From: Streptomyces naganishii JCM 4654
GTDB taxonomy: Bacteria > Actinomycetota > Actinomycetes > Streptomycetales > Streptomycetaceae
Reading direction: 5' to 3'
Assembly (NCBI RefSeq): GCF_014650575.1
Contig: NZ_BMVF01000010.1
Coordinates: 1 to 64,000 of the forward strand
Length of the DNA: 64,000 bases
This document shows positions 16,369 through 24,873 of the stretch, one piece after another. Under the pieces are notes generated by a model. It made no database searches. It worked only from the letters and a program-made list of their open reading frames with translations, and was not told the DNA's origin. Made by a program: the position numbers and the translations under genes. Each line of letters begins with the position of its first letter. Position 1 is the stretch's first letter.

Positions 16369-18267
16369 TCAGGTGTTCGGGTACACCAGTGTGTCCTCGG
16401 TGCCGAGGCGCGTCGCGCTCGTGTCGGCGTACAGCGTGGTCTCGCCGTCGGACCAGCGGACGATGAGGTCGTCGCCGAGCTGGTTGGTGGTGTAGTTGCC
16501 CGCCGTCATGACCTGGGCGTGGGTCCAGGTGGTGCCGGGGGCGGCAAGACGGGTCCTGGTGCCGAGGCCCGCCGGGGAGGTGGCCGCGTAGGAGTCCAGT
16601 TCGCCGTCCGAACGGCGTACGAGGAGGTCCCAGTTGGTGTGGTGGCTGAAGTTGCCGCTGGTCACCAGGGTGGCGTTCTTCCAGGTGGAGCCGGGATCCT
16701 GGAGGCGGTGCCTGGTGCCGAAGGTGCCGGCGCCCACGCCGGTGTGGAGGGTGAGTTCGCCGGAGGCCCAGCGGACGACGAGGTCGGTGACGTACTTGCC
16801 GTTGTGGAACTGCCCGGCGGTCATCTGCACGGCGTTCTTCCAGTCGGAGCCGGCGGGCGCCATCTGGATCTCCTTGCCGAGGCCGGCGGGGCTGACGTCG
16901 GGGTAGAGGCTGACCTTGCCGCTGGACCAGCGCACCATCAGGTCGTAGCGGTCGCCGCCGGCGAAGTCGCCGCCGGTGATGGTGACGGCCTGCCCCCAGG
17001 CGGTGTTGGCCGCGCGCAGCTGGACTTCCTTCTGGAAGCCGCCCTTGCCGTCGCCGGGGTAGAGGCTGACCTCGCCGTCCGACCAGATGACGATCATGTC
17101 GCCGTACTTGTCGCCGGTGTACTCGCCGGAGGCCAGCAGCTTGGCGTGCTGCCAAGTCCCCGCTCCGCCGGGCAGTTTGGCCTGGATGCCCTGGTACGGG
17201 GGCAGGTTGCCCGGCGGGTCCTGGCCGGCGACGGCGTCGGCCAGGAGGTTGGCGGCGTCGGTGCCGAACGCGGGGGCGTAGCTGATGTAGTCGACGTTGG
17301 CGTCGTTGCCGCCGCCGTTGTAGCCGCCGAGGTTTCCGATGACGTGGCCGGTGACCGCGTCGTCCTGGTAGTCGGTGATCCAGGGGCTGCCGGAGGTGCC
17401 GCCGTAGTAGCCGCCGCAGGTCATGGACATCTGGCGGTAGCCGGGGAGTTGGGTGGTCGGCACCGTGCACTTGACGGCCTGCCCGGCGTCGTTGCCGTAC
17501 TTGCTCGCCGGGTAACCCACCACGGTCACGTTCTTGTTGACGTAGCCGGCCGGCTGCGTGAAGGTCAGGCCGCCGCCGACGGCGTCCTGGAGCTGCTGCC
17601 CGCGCTGGTTGGCCGAAACCCGCGCGAAGGCCGTGTCCAGGTCGGACCAGGGCTTCTTGGTGGTCGAGGAGCCCTGGTCGGGCACGTAGCGCGGGTCGAT
17701 GTAGACGTGCTGGATGTGGAAGATGCCGTAGGGCTGCTGGTCGGGACCGGCGCCCTTGAGGAACTTCGGTACGAAGATGTAGTCGGCCTTGATGCCCAGC
17801 CCGCAGTGGGCGGCGGTGAGGACGATGTTCCTGGCCGGGGTGTCGATGACGCTGCCGGTGCAGGTCCAGTCGGTGCCGTTCGGGCCGCCGGAGCCGAAGA
17901 ACGTGCCGACGAGCCGGGTTCCGCCGAACAGCGTGCCCTTGGTCACGCCCGCCACGGCGCGCGAGCCCGAACCGGCGGTGTCCGCGGCGTTCTTGGCGTC
18001 GTCCAGCGGCCGCGCGGCGGCCATCCGCCCCGCGGTCCAGTACTCGGCGGCCTGCCGTGCCTCCCGCCCCGAGCCCGTGCCCGTGCCCTTGCCCGAGCCC
18101 GTGCCCTTGCCCGAGCCCGAACCAGCACGCGGCGCGGGCGACGCGGCGGACGGGGACGGCCCGGGGGACGGGGGCCCGGCCCACGCGGCCTGCCCGGAAC
18201 CCCCGAGCACGGCCGCGCACGCGGCTGCTACGACCAGCAGACGTCTGTGACGCGAGAACAATTCCAC
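16369..18267 (-). CDS. Secreted trypsin-like serine protease with C-terminal VCBS/FG-GAP-like repeats
   Basis: About 632 residues. A signal peptide (RHRRLLVVAAACAAVLGG...) leads into a Gly/Ser/Lys-rich linker and an S1-type protease domain (about 105-350) with His154 in LTAAHC, Asp211 in SDLDTAFA and Ser292 in GGTSGSPW. The C-terminal part (about 375-632) holds five repeats of about 50 residues of the form A..L.sG.y...gDliVrWSdGevsLYpd, a beta-propeller-like VCBS array. Start uncertain: GTG 18267 gives the best signal peptide; readings from 18285 or 18339 are in frame. Likely an extracellular protease whose repeats bind a surface or polymer. Confidence 0.82.
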   Translation of the reverse strand: MELFSRHRRLLVVAAACAAVLGGSGQAAWAGPPSPGPSPSAASPAPRAGSGSGKGTGSGKGTGTGSGREARQAAEYWTAGRMAAARPLDDAKNAADTAGSGSRAVAGVTKGTLFGGTRLVGTFFGSGGPNGTDWTCTGSVIDTPARNIVLTAAHCGLGIKADYIFVPKFLKGAGPDQQPYGIFHIQHVYIDPRYVPDQGSSTTKKPWSDLDTAFARVSANQRGQQLQDAVGGGLTFTQPAGYVNKNVTVVGYPASKYGNDAGQAVKCTVPTTQLPGYRQMSMTCGGYYGGTSGSPWITDYQDDAVTGHVIGNLGGYNGGGNDANVDYISYAPAFGTDAANLLADAVAGQDPPGNLPPYQGIQAKLPGGAGTWQHAKLLASGEYTGDKYGDMIVIWSDGEVSLYPGDGKGGFQKEVQLRAANTAWGQAVTITGGDFAGGDRYDLMVRWSSGKVSLYPDVSPAGLGKEIQMAPAGSDWKNAVQMTAGQFHNGKYVTDLVVRWASGELTLHTGVGAGTFGTRHRLQDPGSTWKNATLVTSGNFSHHTNWDLLVRRSDGELDSYAATSPAGLGTRTRLAAPGTTWTHAQVMTAGNYTTNQLGDDLIVRWSDGETTLYADTSATRLGTEDTLVYPNT

Positions 18268-18424
18268 TCCACTGACGGGGCACACCTTGACGGCGATACA
18301 CCCGAACGGCGACAGGACACGCGATCTTCGCACGAACACCCGAAGGGGGCCAGCGAGTTGAGGCGCGTCGCGATGTGATCACCGACATGGCCCCACACCG
18401 GCCACCTGTTTCCGGCCAACGCCA

Positions 18425-18463
18425 GAGCCCCCTCCCCGTGCCGGTGGCGCGGGGAGGGGGCTC
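18425..18463 (-). terminator. 14-bp perfect hairpin downstream of the lamin-tail gene
   Basis: GAGCCCCCTCCCCG (18425-18438) pairs exactly with CGGGGAGGGGGCTC (18450-18463). It follows the stop of the minus-strand gene at 18500. Confidence 0.75.
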
Positions 18464-18499
18464 CTGGCTGCGTCGTGTTCGAGGCCGGGCCGGGGAGGG

Positions 18500-19069
18500 T
18501 CAGTCGTGGTGGCCGCCGCCGTGACGGCGGCTGTCGCGGTCGTCGCGGTGGTCGTCGTGGCGGCGGTTGTCCCGGTCGGTGCGGCGGTCGTCGGAGCGGT
18601 GGCCGTGGCGCTCGCCGCCCCAGGAGACCGAGTCGACGACGCGGCCGTCGTCGTTGCGCAGGGTGGCGGTGTCGCGCCGGTCCCAGACGACGTGGTGGCG
18701 GTCCTGGAACAGGTCGCGGCGGCTGTCACGGCCGACCCCGGTGTGGACGCGGACGGTGGCCCGGCGGTCCAGCCGGTAGTGGTGGAAGGTGTAGGTGCGG
18801 CCTTCCCGGTCGGACAGCGTCCAGCCGTCCATGTTCACGGAGTGGCGGGTGGTGTTGGTGAGCTCCACCCACTGGCTGTTGAGGGAACGGTTGGAGCGGT
18901 CGTCCCGGCCCGGGGTGTCGTACTGCACGTGGGTGATCTCCACCTGCGGGCGGTACGGACGCGCGTGGTCGGCCGCGGACGCCGGCAGCGCCACCGTGCC
19001 GACCAGGGTGCCGGCCGTGAGGACGGCCGCGGCGAGACGGCGGGTGGTGACGGAAGCGGAAACGGACAC
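18500..19069 (-). CDS. Secreted lamin-tail-domain (LTD) protein with His/Asp/Arg-rich tail
   Basis: 189 residues. A signal peptide (cleavage near ASA-AD) is followed by an LTD immunoglobulin-like fold (about 43-140): VEITHVQYDTPGRDDRSN, QWVELTNTTRHSVNMDGWTLSDREGRTYTFH and HTGVGRDSRRDLFQDRHHVVWDRRDTATL. The last 40 residues are almost only His, Asp, Arg and Gly, likely disordered and able to bind metal or nucleic acid. Bacterial LTDs occur in secreted and wall proteins; the partner is unknown. GTG 19069 follows AGGGGG. Confidence 0.8.
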   Translation of the reverse strand: MSVSASVTTRRLAAAVLTAGTLVGTVALPASAADHARPYRPQVEITHVQYDTPGRDDRSNRSLNSQWVELTNTTRHSVNMDGWTLSDREGRTYTFHHYRLDRRATVRVHTGVGRDSRRDLFQDRHHVVWDRRDTATLRNDDGRVVDSVSWGGERHGHRSDDRRTDRDNRRHDDHRDDRDSRRHGGGHHD

Positions 19070-19378
19070 AGTGCCCCCTGCATGGAGTGCGAAGTGCGAG
19101 TGCGGCCGGTCGGCCGCGCAGGGACACCTTGGCCCCGGGTCCCACCGCCGGTGGTCGCAATCCGGGCTGTGTTACAGGTCGTCCATATATCTGTGACTCT
19201 TGAGTGCAATATCCATTTATCCGGTGTATGTGCGGGGTTGACGCCCGGTGTGGGCGTGAAGGCTTTGTTTACGGGCTTTGCGGAGGCTTTCGCCGGTTTG
19301 CGCCACCCCAGACGTGTGGTCCGCGTCACTCGAAAGTGGGTAACGGCCGGGGCGCGCACGTGCCGTGCCCGCGCATGT
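19070..19378. other. Intergenic region with AT-rich island
   Basis: No gene seen. Roughly 19150-19280 is clearly poorer in GC than the rest of the window (for example CCATATATCTGTGACTC and CAATATCCATTTATCC). It presumably carries the promoter of the minus-strand LTD gene; I cannot assign a confident -35/-10 pair. Confidence 0.5.
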
Positions 19379-19410
19379 CGAAGGGCCCCGGCGTGCGCCG
19401 GGGCCCTTCG
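19379..19410 (-). terminator. 15-bp perfect hairpin downstream of Cys-rich gene
   Basis: CGAAGGGCCCCGGCG (19379-19393) pairs exactly with CGCCGGGGCCCTTCG (19396-19410); 2-nt gap as drawn. Confidence 0.8.
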
Positions 19411-19429
19411 CGGTGAAGAGGTTACGGAG

Positions 19430-19585
19430 TCAGCCGCACTGGCAGGGGCCGCCCGACTGGCACCCGCAGCCGCAGCCCGAGCCGCAGCCGCAGGCGCCGA
19501 AGAGCGGAAGGCTCTTGATCTCGGCGGGCTGCTCGGTCTCGCGCTCCTGCGTGGGGTCGGGCGTGGTGCTGGGGGAATCGGTCAT
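19430..19585 (-). CDS. Small Cys-rich, metallothionein-like protein
   Basis: 51 residues. The first half is a polar Thr/Glu/Pro segment, then an IKSLPLFG motif, then a tail with seven cysteines in about 22 residues arranged CGC, CGCGC and CQC. Such clustered Cys-Gly-Cys pairs suggest soft-metal binding. No signal peptide. The ATG at 19585 lies after a GAGGAGAAACCC stretch (minus strand), so the shorter start is preferred to 19618. Lies downstream of phoU in the same direction; a terminator follows. I know similar small ORFs in streptomycetes but no assigned function. Confidence 0.7.
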   Translation of the reverse strand: MTDSPSTTPDPTQERETEQPAEIKSLPLFGACGCGSGCGCGCQSGGPCQCG

Positions 19586-19708
19586 GGGTTTCTCCTCGAG
19601 GCCGGTGCCTTTGCCCATTCCATGCCCGCTTCCCTGGGCGCATCAACGGCGCACAGTGGCTCGCGCGCGCCCTGGCGTCCGGTCCCCGCGCCTGTTTCCC
19701 GCGCCGGT

Positions 19709-20398
19709 TCAGGCGCCCTCCACTCCGGTCACGGGCTGGATGTCCTGCTGGAGCTCGTCCGCGTGCTCGCCCGTCACCAGGTACACCACCCGCTTGGCCA
19801 CCGCGACCGCGTGGTCGGCGTAGCGCTCGTAGTAGCGGCCGAGCAGGGTGACGTCGACGGCCGTCTCGATGCCGTGCTTCCAGCGGTCGTCGATCAGGTG
19901 CTGGAACAGGGTGCGGTGCAGCAGGTCCATCTCGTCGTCGTCCTGCTCCAGCTGGAGCGCCAGGTCGACGTCCTTGGTCACGATGACCTCGGCCGCCTTG
20001 GCCATCAGGCGCTGCGCGAGCTGGCCCATCTCCAGGATGGTGGCGTGCAGGTCGTAGGGGACCGCGCGCTCGGGGAAGCGCAGCCGGGCGAGCTTGGCCA
20101 CGTGCTGGGCGAGGTCGCCCGAGCGCTCCAGGTCGGCGGACATCCGCAGGGACGTCACGACGATCCTCAGGTCCGTCGCCACCGGCTGCTGCCGGGCCAG
20201 CAGGGCTATGGCCCGGGCCTCCAGGTCGTGCTGGAGTTCGTCGACCCTCTTGTCGGCCTCGATCACGTTCTCGGCCAGCTTCAGATCCGAGTCGAGGATG
20301 GCGGTCGTGGCGCGCCCGATCGCCGACCCGACCAGCCGGGCCATCTCCACCAGACCGTCGCCGATCGAGTCCAGTTCCTCGTGGTACGCGTCCCGCAT
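19709..20398 (-). CDS. phoU: PhoU phosphate-signalling regulator
   Basis: 229 residues made of the two three-helix PhoU repeats. Metal-binding signatures are EADKRVDELQHDLEARA near residue 47 and DDDEMDLLHRTLFQHL near 150, with RSGDLAQHVAKLARL and RYYERYADHAVAVAKRV as the paired E/D-xxx-D helices. PhoU relays Pst transporter status to the PhoR kinase and represses the regulon at high phosphate. Divergent from phoR-phoP, with a shared PHO box between them. Confidence 0.95.
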   Translation of the reverse strand: MRDAYHEELDSIGDGLVEMARLVGSAIGRATTAILDSDLKLAENVIEADKRVDELQHDLEARAIALLARQQPVATDLRIVVTSLRMSADLERSGDLAQHVAKLARLRFPERAVPYDLHATILEMGQLAQRLMAKAAEVIVTKDVDLALQLEQDDDEMDLLHRTLFQHLIDDRWKHGIETAVDVTLLGRYYERYADHAVAVAKRVVYLVTGEHADELQQDIQPVTGVEGA

Positions 20399-20480
20399 CA
20401 GGTTCCCTCTCGTGCGTATCCGGTAGGGGTGTCAACCCCACGCTCCCACGGTCGGGTCCCTACGCGTCCGTTTCCGTCAC

Positions 20481-20513
20481 CCCAAATGAACCATCACTGG
20501 CTCCAAGGTGAAC
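20481..20513. promoter_or_regulatory. PHO box (PhoP binding site), three 11-bp direct repeat units
   Basis: Read on the plus strand the units are CCCAAATGAAC, CATCACTGGCT and CCAAGGTGAAC. On the minus strand the outer units become GTTCATTTGGG and GTTCACCTTGG, matching the Streptomyces PHO-box consensus that begins GTTCACC. It sits between phoU and phoR-phoP and should serve both promoters. Confidence 0.9.
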
Positions 20514-20574
20514 TCTGGGCGACGAGTGTTCGAGCTCGCACCCGGACGGCTGTGGGCACGTCCCGTCCCATGCC

Positions 20575-20580
20575 TAACCT
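20575..20580 (+). promoter_or_regulatory. -10 element of phoRP
   Basis: TAACCT ends 6 nt before the phoR ATG, so phoRP mRNA is probably leaderless. It lies about 60 bp downstream of the PHO box. Confidence 0.5.
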
Positions 20581-20586
20581 GGACGC

Positions 20587-21852
20587 ATGGACGTGAACGC
20601 GGCGGTCGCCGCAGCGGCAGCGATCGCCGGGGTGCTCACCGGTGTCATCGCCGTTCTGGCGTTCCGCTTCAGCGAACGGGAGCTCAAGCGCCCGACCCGT
20701 ACGTCCCTGCACACCGACCCGGTGCTGCCGCCCGGCGTGGACACCGTCCTGTCGGTGCTCCGCTCCTCCGCCGTGGTCCTCGACGAGGCCGACGGCGTGG
20801 TCAAGGCCAGCTCGGCGGCGTACGCCCTCGGGCTGGTCCGGGGCGGCAAGCTCGCGGTGGAGCCGATGCTCCAGATGGCCCGGGACACCCGCAGGGACGG
20901 GGAGATACGGCAGGTCGAGCTGGACCTGCCCCGGCGCGGTACCGGACGGGGCGAGGCCCTGGCCGTCTCCGCGCGGGTCGCCCCGCTCGGGTCGCGCCTC
21001 GTGCTGCTGCTTGTCGAGGACCTGACCGAGGCGCGCCGGATCGAGGCCGTACGGCGCGACTTCGTCGCCAATGTGAGCCACGAGCTGAAGACACCGGTGG
21101 GCGCGCTCTCCCTGCTCTCCGAGGCCGTCATGGACGCCTCGGACGACCCCGAGGCCGTGCAGCGCTTCGCCGGGCGGATGCAGATCGAGGCGACCCGGCT
21201 CACCAGCCTCGTGCAGGAGCTCATCGACCTCTCCCGCGTGCAGAACGACGACCCCCTCGAGGACGCCGAGCCCGTACGCGTGGACGAACTCGTCGCCGAG
21301 GCCATCGACCGCTGCCGCCACCAGGCCGGCACCAAGCAGATCACGATGGCCACCGGAGGCACCGCCGACCTGCACGTGTGGGGCAACCGCGGCCAGCTCG
21401 CCGCCGCCCTCGGCAACCTCGTGGAGAACGCCGTCAACTACTCCCCGGCCCGCACCCGCGTCGGCATCGCCGCCCGCAGTGTCACCGCGCCCGGCGGGGA
21501 CCTCATCGAGATCGCCGTCACCGACCAGGGCATCGGCATCTCCGACAAGGACAAGGAACGCATCTTCGAGCGCTTCTACCGCGTCGACCCGGCCCGCTCA
21601 CGTGCCACGGGTGGCACGGGCCTGGGCCTGGCCATCGTGAAGCACGTGGTCGCCTCGCACGGCGGGGAGATCACGGTCTGGAGCGCCGAGGGACAGGGCT
21701 CCACCTTCACCCTGCGCCTGCCGGAGGCGGCCGCGGCCCGCGAGGCCCGCGACCGCGCCCGGCAGCACCCCGGTCTCGACGACGAGAACGGGCATCCCCC
21801 CACAGACTCATCCCCGTACGAACCGCTTCCCGCCCCGGAGGTCCTTCCGTGA
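20587..21852 (+). CDS. phoR: PhoR sensor histidine kinase
   Basis: 421 residues. An N-terminal TM segment (about 4-27) with little extracytoplasmic sequence, then a PAS-like region (about 45-140), a HisKA domain with FVANVSHELKTPVGALSLLSEAV (phospho-His in SHELKTP), and a HATPase domain with N-box NLVENAVNYSP, G1 DQGIGISDKDKERIF and G2 GGTGLGLAIVKH. It autophosphorylates at low phosphate and phosphorylates PhoP. The stop overlaps the phoP GTG by 4 bp (GTGA), so translation is coupled. Confidence 0.95.
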   Translation: MDVNAAVAAAAAIAGVLTGVIAVLAFRFSERELKRPTRTSLHTDPVLPPGVDTVLSVLRSSAVVLDEADGVVKASSAAYALGLVRGGKLAVEPMLQMARDTRRDGEIRQVELDLPRRGTGRGEALAVSARVAPLGSRLVLLLVEDLTEARRIEAVRRDFVANVSHELKTPVGALSLLSEAVMDASDDPEAVQRFAGRMQIEATRLTSLVQELIDLSRVQNDDPLEDAEPVRVDELVAEAIDRCRHQAGTKQITMATGGTADLHVWGNRGQLAAALGNLVENAVNYSPARTRVGIAARSVTAPGGDLIEIAVTDQGIGISDKDKERIFERFYRVDPARSRATGGTGLGLAIVKHVVASHGGEITVWSAEGQGSTFTLRLPEAAAAREARDRARQHPGLDDENGHPPTDSSPYEPLPAPEVLP

Positions 21853-22529
21853 CCCGTGTGCTCGTCGTCGAGGACGAGGAGTCCTTCTCCGACGCCCTGT
21901 CGTACATGCTCCGCAAGGAGGGCTTCGAGGTCGCCGTCGCGGCCACCGGGCCCGACGGACTCGACGAGTTCGAGCGCAACGGCGCCGACCTCGTCCTCCT
22001 CGACCTGATGCTGCCGGGCCTGCCCGGCACGGAGGTGTGCCGTCAGCTGCGCGGCCGCTCCAACGTCCCCGTGATCATGGTGACGGCCAAGGACAGCGAG
22101 ATCGACAAGGTCGTCGGCCTGGAGATAGGGGCCGACGACTACGTCACCAAGCCCTTCTCCTCCCGCGAGCTGGTCGCCCGTATCCGGGCGGTACTGCGCC
22201 GGCGCGGCGAGCCGGAGGAGGTCACCCCGGCCGCCCTGGAGGCCGGGCCGGTCCGCATGGACGTCGACCGGCACGTCGTCACCGTCTCCGGCTCCAAGGT
22301 CGACCTTCCGCTCAAGGAGTTCGACCTGCTGGAGATGCTGCTGCGCAACGCGGGCCGCGTGCTGACCCGTATGCAGCTCATCGACCGCGTGTGGGGCGCC
22401 GACTACGTGGGCGACACCAAGACGCTGGACGTCCACGTCAAGCGCCTGCGCGCCAAGATCGAGCCGGACCCGGGGGCGCCGCGCTTCCTGGTGACCGTGC
22501 GGGGACTGGGCTACAAGTTCGAGCCGTAG
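21849..22529 (+). CDS. phoP: PhoP response regulator (OmpR family)
   Basis: 226 residues. The receiver domain (about 1-118) shows VVEDEESF (acidic pocket), LVLLDLMLPG (phospho-acceptor Asp), VMVTAKD-like VIMVTAKDSE and YVTKPFS (Lys switch). The C-terminal winged helix (about 130-222) ends in TVRGLGYKFEP. PhoP activates phosphate-scavenging genes via PHO boxes and represses nitrogen and antibiotic genes in streptomycetes. A bidirectional terminator at 22627 follows. Confidence 0.96.
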   Translation: MTRVLVVEDEESFSDALSYMLRKEGFEVAVAATGPDGLDEFERNGADLVLLDLMLPGLPGTEVCRQLRGRSNVPVIMVTAKDSEIDKVVGLEIGADDYVTKPFSSRELVARIRAVLRRRGEPEEVTPAALEAGPVRMDVDRHVVTVSGSKVDLPLKEFDLLEMLLRNAGRVLTRMQLIDRVWGADYVGDTKTLDVHVKRLRAKIEPDPGAPRFLVTVRGLGYKFEP

Positions 22530-22530
22530 G

Positions 22531-22562
22531 CCGAACAGCCGGGCAGCCGAACAGCCGGGCAG
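22531..22562. repeat. 16-bp tandem duplication after phoP
   Basis: CCGAACAGCCGGGCAG occurs twice head to tail immediately after the phoP stop, followed by a degenerate third copy. Confidence 0.7.
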
Positions 22563-22626
22563 CCGCGCGACCGCGCAGGCGGAAAGCGGCCGTGAGCGGC
22601 CGTGCGCGGCGGTGAGCAGGGGAAAG

Positions 22627-22668
22627 CAGTGGGGCGGCATCCTCCTACCGGAGGGTGCCGCCCCACTG
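22627..22668. terminator. Bidirectional terminator between phoP and lipoprotein gene
   Basis: CAGTGGGGCGGCA (22627-22639) pairs exactly with TGCCGCCCCACTG (22656-22668). An inner CCTCC/GGAGG pair continues the stem. It separates convergent genes. Confidence 0.8.
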
Positions 22669-22691
22669 TTCGTTTCCGGTCCGGGCCCGGG

Positions 22692-23390
22692 TCAGTGGCC
22701 GGCCGCCGACTGGGAGGCCGAGTCGCTCGGGGTCACGGTGGTGCCGGCGTGCGAGCCGGCCGCCGAGGGCGAGCCGGACGGAGCCTTGGACGGCGAGTGC
22801 GACTTCGCCGGCTTGCCGGCGCCCGCGGACTGCGAGGCGGACGGCTTGGCCGTGCCGGTGGCGCCCGGGGCGGCCGGGACGTTGCTCGGGCCCCACTTGT
22901 CGAAGTAGCTCTTGGCCGGGACGACGAAGGCGCGCAGGCTCACGTCACCGGCCTTGCTGAAGGTGAAGGTGATCTGCTGCGCGTTGCCGTTCTGCACGGC
23001 CGTGGCCGGGCCCGGCAGCACGGCGGCGGCGTTGCCCTTGCCGCCGATGACGACGGAGCCGCCGGCCGGGACGGTCAGCTTGCCCTTGCCGCCCGCGGGC
23101 GAGAGCTGGGCGGTGCCGTCGCCCTGGACGCTGATGGAGTCCAGGGTCTGGTCGGTGGTGCCGCTGTTGAAGACGGTCGCGGAGATGACGGCCGGGCCCT
23201 TGGACTGCGGGTCGGGCTGGGTGATCACCGTGGCGCCCTGCACCTTGATGTCGCCTACGGTGGCGGCCGCGTTGTCCGGCTTGACCTGGAGCGTCTGGGC
23301 GTTGTTGCCGGCACCGCACGCGGCGAGCGAGGCGATCGAGAACGCGATGGCGGCGGCGGCGAGGGCGCCGCGTCGAAGGCTGCTGCTCAC
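22692..23390 (-). CDS. Lipoprotein, DUF461/copper-chaperone-like fold possible
   Basis: 232 residues. A lipoprotein signal (SIASLAACGAG, lipobox LAAC near residue 25) precedes a beta-rich domain (about 33-165) with VISATVFNSGTTDQTLDSISVQG and LTVPAGGSVVIGG, reminiscent of the PCuAC/DUF461 family. It lacks the Met/His copper ligands of that family as far as I can see. A Ser/Ala/Pro/Lys-rich tail follows (about 175-232), probably disordered. GTG 23390 with AAGGAG 11 nt upstream. Conserved next to phoP in streptomycetes as I recall; no role known. Confidence 0.7.
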   Translation of the reverse strand: MSSSLRRGALAAAAIAFSIASLAACGAGNNAQTLQVKPDNAAATVGDIKVQGATVITQPDPQSKGPAVISATVFNSGTTDQTLDSISVQGDGTAQLSPAGGKGKLTVPAGGSVVIGGKGNAAAVLPGPATAVQNGNAQQITFTFSKAGDVSLRAFVVPAKSYFDKWGPSNVPAAPGATGTAKPSASQSAGAGKPAKSHSPSKAPSGSPSAAGSHAGTTVTPSDSASQSAAGH

Positions 23391-23735
23391 GGCGGCGGCA
23401 ACTCCTTGAACGTGGGCGGAGCAGGCGGCTCCTTGTAAAGCCGCCCTAAGTGACTGTCAGCGGCCATAGGTTACCGAGCCGTTCCCGGGGCCTCGCACCC
23501 GACCCGCCCCTCAGCGCCTCTTCTGCCTCCCGAGGCACCCGTACACCGCCTTCGGCGGGGCCGTCACCGCGCTCGCAATGCGCTCTCGTCGGCCCATTGG
23601 ACCCGGGCCATTGGCCGCGTGTCCGTCCGCCATTCACATAAGAAGGCGGCAACGGCCCGGCGAGAAGGCGAGAACGCCCTTGTGCCCGCGGCGGCGGTTG
23701 CGCGGATTTCCGGCGCGGGAATGCGCGGGCGCCCG

Positions 23736-23791
23736 GGAATTGATCACGGACCGGCATGCCGGCGCGTTGTCCGGTCGCCGTGATCAATTCC
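23736..23791. repeat. 14-bp perfect inverted repeat with inner palindrome, upstream of carD
   Basis: GGAATTGATCACGG (23736-23749) is the exact inverse of CCGTGATCAATTCC (23778-23791). The 28-bp spacer contains the palindrome CCGGCATGCCGG (23751-23762). It could form a large cruciform or serve as a long operator. It lies in the 710-bp gap 23391-24100, in which I see no gene. Confidence 0.75.
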
Positions 23792-23879
23792 GGATTCGGC
23801 TCGGACGTGACGCATCCGCATCGAACGGAGTAGCGGAAGGCGCGCGCTTGGAGACGGACATATCGGGACGTTCCGCCGT

Positions 23880-23908
23880 TTGGATGGTGCGCTGAATGTG
23901 TGTAGCGT
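23880..23908 (+). promoter_or_regulatory. Candidate vegetative promoter P1 of carD
   Basis: TTGGAT-17 bp-TAGCGT resembles the HrdB consensus and would leave a leader of about 185 nt. Confidence 0.35.
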
Positions 23909-24043
23909 ACGCGTTTCACCCCGTGCGGAGAGCCCCTCCGACCTGCGAATACCCGCCTCCTCTTGGCCCGTCCGACCCTTCCGAAGCACGTTCCTGTCGC
24001 TGTTGTCAAGCCCCGAGATATGCCCTGACCTGCGAAAACGCCA

Positions 24044-24072
24044 TTCAGAAGACGCCGTATCCGTGTTACCCT
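24044..24072 (+). promoter_or_regulatory. Candidate vegetative promoter P2 of carD
   Basis: TTCAGA-17 bp-TACCCT, about 28 bp before the carD ATG; leader would be about 22 nt with GGAAGGGG inside it. Confidence 0.35.
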
Positions 24073-24100
24073 GGATAGCCACGGAAGGGGTACCTGTCAC

Positions 24101-24583
24101 ATGACGTTCAAGGTTGGCGACACCGTGGTCTATCCCCATCACGGGGCCGCGCTGATCGAGGCCATCGAAACTCGCCAGATCAAAGGCGTGGACAAGACCT
24201 ACTTGGTGCTGAAGGTCGCCCAGGGTGACCTGACGGTACGTGTGCCAGCGGACAATGCGGAGTTCGTCGGCGTGCGTGATGTGGTCGGTCAGGACGGGCT
24301 GGACCGGGTCTTCGAGGTGCTGCGCGCTCCGTATGCCGAGGAGCCCACGAACTGGTCGCGTCGTTACAAGGCAAACCTGGAGAAGCTCGCCTCCGGCGAC
24401 GTCATCAAGGTCGCGGAAGTCGTGCGCGACCTGTGGCGCCGGGAGCGCGAGCGCGGACTCTCCGCAGGTGAGAAGCGCATGCTCGCCAAGGCCCGCCAGA
24501 TCCTGGTGAGCGAGCTGGCCCTCGCGGAGAACACCAACGAGGACAAGGCCGAGGCCCTGCTCGACGAGGTTCTCGCATCCTGA
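24101..24583 (+). CDS. carD: CarD/CdnL-family RNA polymerase-binding transcription factor
   Basis: 160 residues, the standard length. The N-terminal Tudor-like RNA-polymerase interaction domain (about 1-60) begins MTFKVGDTVVYPHHGAALIE and contains VRVPADNAEFVGVRDV. The C-terminal helical DNA-binding domain (about 70-155) includes NWSRRYKANLEKLASGD, VVRDLWRRERERGLSAGEKRML and ALLDEVL. CarD stabilises open complexes at vegetative promoters, especially rRNA promoters. It heads the conserved carD-ispD-ispF-cysS-rlmB order. Confidence 0.95.
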   Translation: MTFKVGDTVVYPHHGAALIEAIETRQIKGVDKTYLVLKVAQGDLTVRVPADNAEFVGVRDVVGQDGLDRVFEVLRAPYAEEPTNWSRRYKANLEKLASGDVIKVAEVVRDLWRRERERGLSAGEKRMLAKARQILVSELALAENTNEDKAEALLDEVLAS

Positions 24584-24873
24584 CGCCGGTCCTGATCCGG
24601 GGCGACCGCACCACTCGCCTCTGTTCAGCACACTGATAATGCCGCGGTGCCCGATGACGCGATCGCAGTCGCCGGGCGCTGCGGCATGTTCGTACCCGCG
24701 CGGCATCCCGCGCTTGGCGTCCCTGCCGTACGACGGGGTGGGCCCCCGATAGTGTGTGCCGGGCCCGGGCAGTGCGCCCGACCAGGGTCACGGAAGGGTC
24801 CGGTCGGGGCGTCGCGCCCGGCACGGTGTGGCCATACCCAGACAAGGCCAGCACACAAACCTGACAGGAACCG

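Noticed and set aside
18267..18499. A short gene in the gap between protease and LTD gene
   Set aside because: The space is taken by a strong terminator; remaining frames are short and without start signals.
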